Part shown: in pieces, positions 42,862 to 52,034 of the stretch | Layout: the number at the start of each line of letters is the position of its first letter | Numbering within the stretch: position 1 is the first letter of the stretch | Source: Drosophila miranda | Lineage: Eukaryota > Arthropoda > Insecta > Diptera > Drosophilidae | Direction: 5' to 3' | Length of the DNA stretch: 64,000 nt | Assembly: GCF_003369915.1 (NCBI RefSeq) | Contig: NW_022881614.1 | Location: 17,710,336 to 17,774,335 of the forward strand | The notes under the pieces: model-generated | What the model was told of the DNA's origin: nothing | The model's input: the letters and a program-made list of their open reading frames with translations, nothing else | Database searches by the model: none | Program-made: the position numbers and the translations under genes

Positions 42862-43221
42862 TTATTTCTCCCGTAAAATACGAGTAAGGCGAAACCTACA
42901 AATTAAATCATGATTTACGGCATGCTGGTGACACTCTCGACGGCAATCTATACGTCTACGGTGGCCACCCTTTGGCAGGTTCAACGTGAGTGTAGAAAGT
43001 GGAAAGATGATTTGGTTCGAGCGTATGAGCTGTATGACTGTCTGATCTGATCCCACAGAGACCCTAATCAATTGGATGATGTCGTTTAGTCTTTTAATTT
43101 TGGGTCTGTTCTGCAAGCCGTATTTGATAGTTCCCCTGTTGGCAGCTGGGTTCTTCATGGTGCGCCGGAGCTTGCTGCGGCGGGCAAAGCGGACCCAAGC
43201 CTGGAAATCGCCGGGTAACAA
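42862..43221 (-). CDS. ORF A, unit 10
   Basis: 119 codons: a 3-base insertion ('acgtctacg') adds one Arg (HRRRID). Leu replaces Ile in 'SKLRR' and Ile replaces Met in 'RPKIKR'. Open throughout. Confidence 0.3.
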   Translation of the reverse strand: MLPGDFQAWVRFARRSKLRRTMKNPAANRGTIKYGLQNRPKIKRLNDIIQLIRVSVGSDQTVIQLIRSNQIIFPLSTLTLNLPKGGHRRRIDCRRECHQHAVNHDLICRFRLTRILREK

Positions 43222-43497
43222 CGAGTCTGGGTCGTCCAGGCATTACTCCATTAAAACCCCACCATCACGCGACATGGAGAGCTCCCTGCCCAATAGCGTC
43301 GGTGACACATCCCAGAAGTAGTCGAGCAACGGATAATCACACGATTCACACGGGCTTATAAAACATATAACATACGTCTGAAATACTACATACACATTCC
43401 ATGAGAACACTCATACATGTGCACGGGTGTGGATGGATCCTAAGACTAAAGCAATTAAAAAATACTGTACTGTACCATCGTTTCATCCAAAAGAATA

Positions 43498-43818
43498 CTA
43501 GGACTTGAGCAGAGTGGGAATGTCTACTTTGCGCAGAGCGTCTCTTGCTTTGAGGAGCATAGTATTGTGCGGCTGGCCAGTGAGGCCGGCCAAGTGATGC
43601 ATATACCTGTCAATGTTGCCAACGTTCGGACCGGACGGTTCCAGCGGAGGCAATGGGACACCATTGAGGGCTGCAACCAGCTTCTGGCGCAGACCCTTCA
43701 CGTACGCCTCCAGTCGCACATTCTCCTCCTTCAGTTCGGCCACCTCGCCCATCACCTTGGCATAGCCAACCTTGGTGTTGTCCACGTGCTGCTCCAGCAC
43801 CGCATTTAAATGTACCAC
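43498..43818 (-). CDS. ORF B, unit 10
   Basis: 106 codons, open, with one Ser-to-Asn change in the hinge compared with unit 3. It is the last ORF B in the window. Confidence 0.4.
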   Translation of the reverse strand: MVHLNAVLEQHVDNTKVGYAKVMGEVAELKEENVRLEAYVKGLRQKLVAALNGVPLPPLEPSGPNVGNIDRYMHHLAGLTGQPHNTMLLKARDALRKVDIPTLLKS

Positions 43819-43849
43819 CTTAAATGTACGCTATAATTTAGAATTTAAC

Positions 43850-44863
43850 CTTTTTGAAACAACCACAACACAACTATCAAACAAAACTATTTTCTATTTA
43901 AGTTTTAATTTATTTTTGATTAACTTTTTTTTGCTGTTCCTAAGAAACAAATCAAAAAAACAAAACACATTAAGAACAAAAAGGCTTAAGTTCATTAACG
44001 AAGAAGTAAAACGACGAGACGACCATTTTGTTCAATAATAAAAAAGAAACAACAAGTTTTATTTGCTGCAAGAAGACTACACATAGATGAATACATATAT
44101 CATTTTTATTACTTTCGATTTGATTATTATTTTTCTAACACACATACTGCTCCCCTTCGAAGAATATTTTCTATTATTTAGGAAGGCCTTATTTTCAAAA
44201 GAATTTTTGTGTTGAGCTAAGCAAGACTCACACTTTTTATAGTCAATTCCACAGCATGAAAACCCAATAGGCAGCCTACTTAATCGTTACAATACATAGT
44301 AAGCCTGACCAAAAAAGTCAGTGGACGGCTGCCTCGCCCCAACAGATTTTATTTCTCCCGTAAAATACGAGGAAGGTGAAACCTACAAATTAAATCATGA
44401 TTTACGGCATGCTGGTGACACTCTCGACGGCAATCTATACTACGGTGACCACCCTTTGGCAGGTTCAACGTGAGTGTAGAAAGTGGAAAGATGATTTGGT
44501 TCGAGCGTATGAGCTGTATGACTGTCTGATCTGATCCCACAGAGACCCTAATCAATTGGATGATGTCGTTTAGTCTTTTCATTTTGGGTCTGTTCTGCAA
44601 GCCGTATTTGATAGTTCCCCTGTTGGCAGCTGGGTTCTTTATGGTGCGCCGGATCTTGCTGCGGCGGGCAAAGCGGACCCAAGCCTGGAAATCGCCGGGT
44701 AACAACGAGTCTGGGTCGTCCAGGCATTACTCCATTAAAACCCCACCATCACGCGACACGGAGAGCTCCCTGCCCAATAGCGTCGGTGACACATCCCAGA
44801 AGTAGTCGAGCAACGGATAATCACACGATTCACACGGGTTTATAAAACATATAACATACGTCT
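43850..44863 (-). repeat. 1.49-kb tandem unit 11, truncated by LTR element
   Basis: Last unit in the window. It ends in the spacer at 'acatacgtct', where LTR1 of the LTR retrotransposon begins. ORF A is present. The ORF B part is displaced beyond the window or lost. Confidence 0.9.
44349..44705 (-). CDS. ORF A, unit 11
   Basis: 118 codons, open. The internal Met is changed to Ile (RRTIKNP), which argues against that Met being an essential start, or marks this copy as inactive. Pro replaces Thr near the end. Confidence 0.28.
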   Translation of the reverse strand: MLPGDFQAWVRFARRSKIRRTIKNPAANRGTIKYGLQNRPKMKRLNDIIQLIRVSVGSDQTVIQLIRSNQIIFPLSTLTLNLPKGGHRSIDCRRECHQHAVNHDLICRFHLPRILREK

Positions 44864-46314
44864 TGTAAGGAAGTTCTCATTCCGAGGTACAGCTTCTCAG
44901 TCTGTCCAGGGGCCGGTCCTTCCCCACAGCAAAATTTGTTGTGTGAGGACCTAAGGGGAGAGCCGTTCGCAGCGAAAGCGCACCCGTGGGGTGGATCGAG
45001 GCGCGGGTGAACCCGTGCTTGGGGAGCTGCCGAGATGTGTGTTGGGGGTCATGCGAGGCGGGAGGAGGGGGTTTGGGTCAGGGGTCGGAAGGGTAGGGGA
45101 GAGTGGAGCCCAGCTTAGCAGATGCCGCATGATCCACGACTCACATCTGCGTCGCCTGGTCCCCAGGGCGAGGGTGTAGGAGAGGGAACCCAGCTTTGCG
45201 GATGCCGCGTGAATCCACGACTCACATCCAGCATCGCCGGGTCCCCTAGGGCGAGGATGTAGGAGAGGGAACCCAGCTTTGCGGATGCCGCGTGAATCCA
45301 CGACTCACATCCAGCATCGCCGGGCCCCAGGGGAGACAGGTATGGGGAAGGGAAGCCCAGCTTGGGGGATGCCGCATGATCCACAACTCACATCCCCTTC
45401 GCCGGGCCCCAGGGAATAGGGAAGAGAGGGGGTGGGGCTGAGGGACTCCTACGGGCGAAAGTTCTGAAACCGGTGGGTTGAGGTGGGTGTCTTTATTGTG
45501 GGGGGAAAAATTTACAACATTTTCGGGAAAACATCTGGTTCTGTGCGTACACCCTGCCTACTGCACCGATCTATCCCCCCAGAGCTCACATACGTGAGGT
45601 GGCTCACCCTTGGTTTCCCTTCCTTGGGTCCGGCGGCCGGTCCTCGTCACGTCGGCGGCTTCCTTTGCACACCGCGGTCACAGCTGGTTTTTATTCACCG
45701 CGTCCGGCTTATTGCGTACACGGCGCGGTCACGGCTAGTTTTTAAATCTATTTTGGCTTCCACCGCACAACCGGTCTGGCTCAGCCCTCCGAGATCACTC
45801 CCGAGCCTCGCCCGCGCTGGACCGTGCCAGGCCTCTGCTTTACCTTTTGCAGCTTCTCCGCCGCTTCGTGGCTGTAGGCCTCGGCTGCGTGGGCGATCGG
45901 CGGCTTCTCTGCCGCTTCGCTCTCTTGCATGCTGTTCTTTTGCCTTCGGCCGTTCTCTCTCTTGCTTTGGCTGCGTGGGCGTAAGAGCGACCGGCGAGTC
46001 TCTTCGTTTCCTTCTCTTCCATGTCGGCTCTCTTTGCTGCGTGGCCGTAGTAGGCGTCTCTCCTTCGTGTTGTCTCTTCGCTGCTAATAAGTAAACGCCT
46101 CACTATTTTAGGGGTTTTCTTAGCCTATTTCTTATTTTAATTGGGGAAACTAAGGATTCATTGTTCGTTGTCTAAGTAATACTAATTATAATAGAAGTAA
46201 TAAGAATCGGATAAAAAGTGATAATGAAATAATGAAATTAGATAACCAGCCGTCGGGGCGGTCCCTCCAGGGGATGGTGTCGTGGTTAGTGCTGTGGAGG
46301 CTTATGCCTTCACA
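44864..46314 (-). repeat. LTR1
   Basis: 1451 bp. Minus-strand ends are TGTGAAGGCATAAG...CTTCCTTACA. It is bounded by the polypurine tract of int1 on the right and by unit 11 on the left. AATAAA (complement of 45492-45497) is a likely poly(A) signal. Contains four ~82-bp tandem repeats (45113-45415). The 4-5-bp target duplication cannot be tested because the other end lies outside the window. Confidence 0.88.
45113..45415. repeat. ~82-bp tandem repeats inside LTR1
   Basis: Four imperfect copies of 'cccagcttngcggatgccgc ... catccagcatcgccgggtcc'. Also present in LTR2 (about 53733-54042) and LTR3 (about 61272-61580). They lie on the far side of the AATAAA signal, near the 3' end of the LTR on the element strand. 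Confidence 0.75.
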
Positions 46315-48145
46315 CTCCCTTCCTACTTCGGGGGGGGCGCGGTGAAATGCGCACCAAATTCCCGCTGATGCATACGCGGAAGCGTTGGCCGTCGTGGTGT
46401 TCTAAGCTGCGGATCCGGCTGCGCCCGTGACGCGCCGCGTTTGCCTGAGGGCTGGCGCCTTCCAACAGGCTTTGCGGGATGCGGCGGTCAGGCGTGCTTA
46501 CCCGCCAGGCGACTGGGGCGATTGGCCATTCCTGCTCCTCCTGCAGCGTGTTTAGCTCGGGCATCTCCTCGAACGCTGTGAGCAGTCCGCCCGCCTCTGC
46601 CTCTTCCAAACCCAATGACAGGTCGCTGTCCTTTGGTTGGCTCGCGTTTCCTGGTTCGGCCTCTCGGGCCGTGCAGCTCGTCGGTTCCGGGTTCGGGGCG
46701 TTGTGGTCGGTGGGAACTGGCGATAGCCACTTCATTGGTGCGTGGTCCAGCGGCTGCCAATCGGGATTCTCCCTTCTTTCCGGGGCTGCCGCCTCCTCCT
46801 GCGCGTCCCACTCCTGCAGTCTGGCGTGCCACCCGTCGTCCCAGCTGGTGTCCGGGATCGGGCCGGTTGGGCCCTCCCAGGATCCAGACTACCTCCTCGT
46901 CTCCGTCATCCCTGGGTATCGGGGACACGGGTCCGTCCCCCAGGCCGAGTTCCTGGAGCAGTTGGGGCAGCTCATTGCCGGTTACGTGTCTGGGTGGCTC
47001 GTGTTCATCCTGAAGGCCGAGGTTCCGGAGCCGTCCCAGACTGCCGTCGCGGATCCGTAGCGGAGTGGTGTCGTCCTCTCCTAGGAGCTGTACCTCGTCG
47101 TCGCTTGTTGTGTCGTTGTCCGACGCGGGGATGATCTCCCTCTCGGGCCCGGGTGGGGTGATGGGCCGTGGATGGGCGAGCAGCAGTTGCAGGGTCCTGT
47201 CGGCGTCCTTCCAGGTGGTCCAAGGTGCCACGTCAACCGCGATGTTGGCTGGAGTGTTCTTCTGGCAGTTGGCCGGCCCATCTTCGTCCTCGCTCACGTC
47301 CGAGTATGGGCCCGCGTGGCCCGCTCAGCCTCCAGTTGGCGGTTTAGCTCCTGGACGGAGTGCTTGAACCATGGACGGCCACCCGCTTTTCTGAAGCGTC
47401 GGTCGTGCAAGAACTCTTCATCGGTGCTTGCCTGGCAGGTCGGCTCCCAGTGCTTGTCGGCCTCCATCGTGCGGCTGGTGAACCCTTCGTCGGAGCTGCT
47501 GTCGTAGCTCGGCCGTGGGGTCAGCGGTTCTCCCATGCGGTACAGGTAAAAGGGCGGTGGTGGTGGGGACCGCAGCCGCAGTTTGGGCGCGACTGGGGAG
47601 CTGCTCTGCCCCTCGGAGTTGGGGTCCAGGGTGACGTGTCCTGGCTCGACGCGTCTTCGAGTCGCGCGTGGGGTGACGGCGGTGCCTGTTCCTTGGCCTG
47701 GATGCTTGCGGCGGCGTAGGCGTCTTGGTGGCTCCTGCTGGGCCTAGCCTGCTCGGACCTCCTCGTCTGAGTCCGATGGCCGCATCGCCTCCACTGTGAT
47801 GATCCCAGCCAGGTTGTTTCGTGACGTGTTCGGATGGACGACGTCGTTGAGCCATGCCCAGGTCATGGTTGTCGCCCGGCGGGGCGACGGTGGGCCTTCG
47901 GGGCGGGCCCGACGTCGGGATGGCCTAGGTGGCCTGGGTGGTCGTGGTACGGCTCCTGTTGATGGTCCAGGCTGCGTGGTGTTGCCCGGTTCTGCCTGCG
48001 GGGTCGGAGAGTGGTGGCTTGCTGGTGGTTGGCTGGTCGTGGACCGTGGTTGCCTTGAGCTGGGCGGCGACGCACCCCTAGGATGCCCCTCCGTGCCATC
48101 CTTTGCTTCTAGAGGCTGTGCGTCGCTCGTCCTTGGGTTGTCCAT
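46310..48145 (-). pseudogene. int1 ORF3: Pro-rich/acidic protein downstream of pol
   Basis: Starts at ATG 48145 (MDNPRTSD...), 208 bases after the integrase stop, in the place where envelope genes sit in other elements. About 133 codons of Pro/Ser/Arg-rich protein reach a TAG (47744-47746). The same frame then continues through 'MGEPLTPRPSYDSSSDEG', a Trp-containing segment and an acidic region. A one-base loss near 47305 shifts the frame; similarity continues to about 46310. No signal peptide or membrane span is visible, so an envelope role is not supported. Function unknown. Confidence 0.55.
46315..46329 (-). other. Polypurine tract of int1
   Basis: Minus strand GAAGTAGGAAGGGAG directly precedes the LTR start TGTGAAGG. 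Equivalent tracts are at 54890-54904 and 63609-63623. Confidence 0.8.
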
Positions 48146-48353
48146 GTCGGATCTGGTGGGGGGAAGAAACCTTGTTTGGTTAGAACCTGCCCTGTGCTAC
48201 TGATGTGTCCTGTGCCTTGGGTTTCCCTGATCGGTGCATTTTCTAGTTTCTGGCTATGTCTTACTCTAATCCCTTAAGGGGAGTTAAGCTATCTTACTGA
48301 GTGTGGACGCGGTTTCCCCTTGCGGGGCGGCAGCGCACTACCATAAGTGGCCC

Positions 48354-48995
48354 TCATGAACTCGCGGTTTTCCTGGTGCTGGGGTCGTCGTCATCGTTGT
48401 CTTCGTTGTCTTCGCTGGTGAGTGTGTGCTCGTTGTCGTGGTAGGCCTTGAGGTCGGCTAGTCCGGCCGTTCGTCGTTGTCTTTCCGGATGCTTCTGGAG
48501 TCGTGCTATGGTGGGAGAAATAAATTTAATTACTTTGTAAGGCCCCTCATATTTGGGAGCCAGTTTGGCAGCGAAGTTGTCCGCCGCTTTGGACAGGTGA
48601 TGTTGGCGTAGCATCACGAGCGTCCCGATCGTGGGTCTCCATTCGCGTCGACGTAGGTTGTAGGTCCTGCTCTGCGTATGTGATGCCTGCTGGGTATTTT
48701 CTTGTACGATGGCGAAGATTTCCTTGAGTCGCTTGGCCTTGTTGGTTGGGGTCTCTGTCACTTCGCCTAGTCCTGGGGTCGTCTCTTCGTACAAGGCTCC
48801 AGGCAACCGAGGTTCCCGGCCGAGTACGATGAATGCTGGGCTGAAGCCTGTGGTGTCCGATGTGCTGCTGTTGATGGCTAGGCTGAGTTCGGGCAGCAGC
48901 TCGTCCCATTTCCGCTGGTCTCCATCGATGTACTGGGCGATCATGGTTTTGATCGTCCTGTTGGCTCGTTCCGTGGGGTTTTGTTGTGGGGTATA
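48354..48995 (-). pseudogene. int1 pol remnant: integrase C-terminal part
   Basis: Begins 'NPTERANRTIKTMIAQYI' (end of the integrase catalytic core) and runs through 'LPELSLAINSSTSDTTGFSP' to a GPY/F-like module ('KYEGPYKVIKFISPTIARL'), with a Glu/Asp-rich tail to the stop at 48354. The catalytic D,D,E positions upstream are gone. Integrase C-termini with GPY/F help guide integration in gypsy-type elements. Confidence 0.82.
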
Positions 48996-50401
48996 GGGCT
49001 TGCTGCCACGGCGACAGGTCCTTCAGTTCCAGGGCGGTAGTGGTGGCCAAGATCGCGTTCTCGTAGTCATCCGAGTCGGCTGGGCGAAACGGGTTGCGTT
49101 CCCGAGCTATCTCGGCGTCGGCTAATGGCTCCAGTTGGTAGTCCGTCGTCGGGGTTTCTGTGATCTCGTCCTGTGGTATCGGGGTTCGTGGCTTACGTGA
49201 TGTTTGTCGTGTTGGGTGACTACGTGGTGACTCCCGGTTCGATGAGCTGGCCCTGGATTGATCCCGCGGGGCCGCAGCTATCTTTGCTGGAAAATCCTGG
49301 TGATTCCTGGATCTTGTTGCTGGCTCCCGGTTCGATGAGCTGGCCCTGGGTTGGTCCAGCGGCGCCGAAGCTGTCTCTGCCCAAGTCCTTTGTTTCCTGC
49401 TGTGTCCTGTGGGTGACTCCTGGTTCGACGAGCTGGCCCTGGATTGATCCAGTGGAGCCGCAGCTGTCTCTGCCCAAGTCCCTTGCTTCCTGCTGTGTCC
49501 TGTTGGTGACTCCTGGTTCGACGAGCTGGCCCTGGATTGATCCAGTGGAGCCGCAGCTGTCTCTGCCCAAGTCCCTTGCTTCCTGCTGTGTCCTGTTGGT
49601 GACTCCTGGTTCGACGAGCTGGCCCTGGATTGATCCAGTGGAGCCGCAGCTGTCTCTGCCCAAGTCCTTTGTTTCCTGCTGTGTCCTGTTGGTGACTCCT
49701 GGTTCGACGAGCTGGCCCTGGATTGATCCAGTGGAGCCGTAGCTGTCTCTGCCCAAGTCCTTTGTTTCCTGCGGTGTCCTGTTGGTGACTCCTGGTTCGA
49801 CGAGCTGGCCCTGGATTGATCCAGTGGAGCCGGAGCTGTCTCTGCCCAAGTCCTTTGTTTCCTGCTGTGTCCTGTGGGTGACTCCTGGTTCGACGAGCTG
49901 GCCCTGGATTGATCCAGTGGAGCCGTAGCTGTCTCTGCCCAAGTCCTTTGTTTCCTGCTGTGTCCTGTTGGTGACTCCCGGTTCGACGAGCTGGCCCTGG
50001 ATTGATCCAGTAGGGCCGTAGCTGTCTCTGCCAAAGTCTTCGTTTTGTTGCGTTGTCCTGTTGGTGTCGGGTCTCGTGCTGGGGAACTGGCCATGGTTGG
50101 TTCCATCGGTGTCGCAGTTCTTTCCGTCGTAGCTTTCTTCGTGTCCTGTTGTGGTAACGTAGTCCTGGGGTTGTTGCTTGATCTTGTCTGGTAGGGCTTT
50201 GTTGTCATTGCGGTTGGATGGTTCGTGGTTGGCTGTGGGGTGTTGGTCTGCGGCTGGTCTCGGACGGTAGTGGAGTCCGCAAACGTGACAGACCGTGGGC
50301 GTGGCTGGGCGGTGCATGATGGTATCGTCCCGGCGGGTTTCTGCTGCAACTTCAGCTGTAGATATGCCCTTCCGCAGTGGATCGTTGCGCGGATGCCACA
50401 G
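48996..50401 (-). pseudogene. int1 protease-pol linker with 31-residue repeats
   Basis: Joins the protease to pol. The frame 48547-50430 reads 'FLCGIRATIHCGRAYLQLK' after the protease end, then a Thr/Pro/Gln-rich region, nine 31-residue repeats (TWAETA-APLDQSRASSSNQES...) and 'LKDLSPWQQALY', directly before the integrase remnant. All of RT and RNase H are missing at that junction. The linker is unusually long and repetitive for a pol polyprotein. Confidence 0.65.
49229..50056. repeat. 93-bp VNTR, nine copies (int1)
   Basis: Direct repeats of 93 bp (31 codons), e.g. 'gtgactcctggttcgacgag' about every 93 bases from 49412. The first two copies are diverged. The corresponding tract in int2 has seven copies. 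Because 93 is divisible by 3, any frame open in one repeat stays open through the array. Confidence 0.88.
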
Positions 50402-51533
50402 AGGAACATCCACGTCTTCCTCAGGGACATCGGGTCTCACGCCCCGGAGGGGGTGAGATCTCGTACTCGTTACTGGCGGACAAACTCCGGATATGGGGAT
50501 TTACTTTCGACGGTCACGCGGACCCACTAGCGTTCATCGAAAGGCTCGAGGAGCGAGTGGAATCATACGGCGAGAGCCCAGAGCAGCTGCCGCGAGCCAT
50601 CTCCGGTCTCCTTACAGGTAAGGCCGAAGGATGGTTCCGAACTTTTCAGATGCAGGGACAGAATTGGACAGACTTTCGGAAAGAATTCCTAGAATTCTTC
50701 CTGCCCCCAGATACTTCCAGCGCCTGGAAGACACCATACGAAGTCGGGAACAGACGCCCAAGGAATCCTTCCGGGATTACCTTATCGAGTTGCGTCTGAT
50801 GATGCAACGAGCCCAGTATACTCGGGAACAGGAACTCGAACGGATCTACTAAAATCTCCGTCCGGAGTATCAAATGTACACGCGCAGACAAGATTTCCGA
50901 TCACTCACAGAATTGACCCAGCTCGTCTCGGCCTACGAAACCGCGCGGGACCGAGACGCACTCCGCAGCATCGCGACCACGCAGAACCATCGACCCCGTG
51001 CCGCCTTTACCGGCAATGGCACCAACCCCCAACGGGGCAACACACACGAGACACCCGGGAAGACCGAGATCACCAACCGAGGAATCGGCCAGGAGCAAGA
51101 GCAGGCGATCGATGTACAACGAGCCTGCCGGAACTGCGGGGAAAACGGTCATTTCAGTGGTGCGTGCACAAACCGACAGAAGCTGTTCTGTTGGGAATGT
51201 GGCCACCGAGGGGTCCGGACCATCAACTGCTGCCGGAAGCCAGCGTCGGGAAACGGATCGGGTCTCCGCCCAACTGGGACATGGACGGAGGCGCGCACCC
51301 CGGAACAGGAGAAACCCACCCATTAAGCATGACCGGAGGAAGGATCGCTGCCCTGGTGGACATCAATGGGAGAGCATTTGCGGCCACCCTCGACACTGGA
51401 GCCACACGATCCTTCATCAGTGAGCGGCTGGCGAAGGGGATATGGACGACCGGGAACAGGCGAGAGGTGAGGACCAGGATCCGCCTGGCAGATGGAACCA
51501 GGAAGGAGATCAACCAAGCGATAGCAGTCACAG
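50402..51533 (+). pseudogene. int1 gag-protease block, inverted
   Basis: This ~1.13-kb block runs on the plus strand, opposite to the rest of int1; int2 has the same block on the minus strand (58093-59217). It holds the gag core ('GFTFDGHADP', 'WFRTFQMQGQNW', 'YLIELRLMMQRAQY'), the conserved TAA after 'LERIY' (50850-50852), the CCHC knuckle region (51122-51250) and the protease start with DTGAT (51390-51404). About 80 bp encoding the protease end (ILGLDF region) were lost at one breakpoint. It cannot be expressed in line with the element. Confidence 0.85.
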
Positions 51534-52034
51534 TCCTTCCGTGGTTGTCTGGTGGCTAGGCGTGGCCAGGGGTCCAGCGGTAGTGGGTACTGGCGCGTGG
51601 TTCTTGCTGGACGCCTCTGGTCTGGTTCCTTGGAGTGGTCCTTGGGCAGCTCGTTGTGGTTGCTCGTCCTGGGCGGCCGGTGTCTCGGTTGCTGACTCGC
51701 GGTATCCGTGGGTGGATCCTTGGCTCGTGCTGGGCAGCTCGGGTACAATTAATCGCAGTTTTGGTCCCTCCTTGCTGTCTTCCATCTTCGTCCGGCTCTC
51801 TGGCCCGGGTGACGTGGCTGGACTCCGGTGGTCCCTGGGGCTCGGTATGTTCCCAAAGTGCGTAGCCAATTCGTCCAGCCTTGCCTGCACGGCTTCGGGG
51901 TGCCCAGGGCGTGCGATGAATGCGGTGATCCGGCTCCGTAGATCCTCTACAGTCCCAGTTTCTCCTAGTCCAAACTCCTTAGCTAGGCTCTGCAGCTCGT
52001 CCTTCTTGCGGGACGCTATCCAGCGGATGTTCAT
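51534..52034 (-). pseudogene. int1 gag, N-terminal part
   Basis: Starts at ATG 52034 and runs into the inversion breakpoint. Residues ~1-45 ('MNIRWIASRKKDELQSLAKE...LRSRITAFIA') look like a SAP motif, seen at the gag start of some fly gypsy-type elements. A Pro/Ser/Gln-rich linker follows. The open frame stops at 51528, just past the breakpoint, instead of joining the gag core. Confidence 0.75.

Larger units (their letters stand above)
42333..43849 (-). repeat. 1.49-kb tandem unit 10
   Basis: Longest unit (~1517 bp), with the perfect form of the ~26-bp duplication (about 42645-42700) seen in unit 9. ORF A has one inserted codon (two Arg). ORF B is intact. Confidence 0.9.

Noticed and set aside
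45483-46103. Open frames of 87-203 codons inside the LTRs on both strands
   Set aside because: Basic or Ser/Cys-rich low-complexity translations of GC-rich LTR sequence. Lengths change between LTRs through indels and no motif is present.
46310-48145. ORF3 as an envelope gene (errantivirus-like)
   Set aside because: No signal peptide, furin-like site or membrane span is visible; the composition is Pro-rich then acidic.
49173-50440. Three overlapping long frames through the 93-bp repeats, as if multiply coding
   Set aside because: A repeat length divisible by three keeps any open frame open. Only one frame links the protease with the pol remnant.
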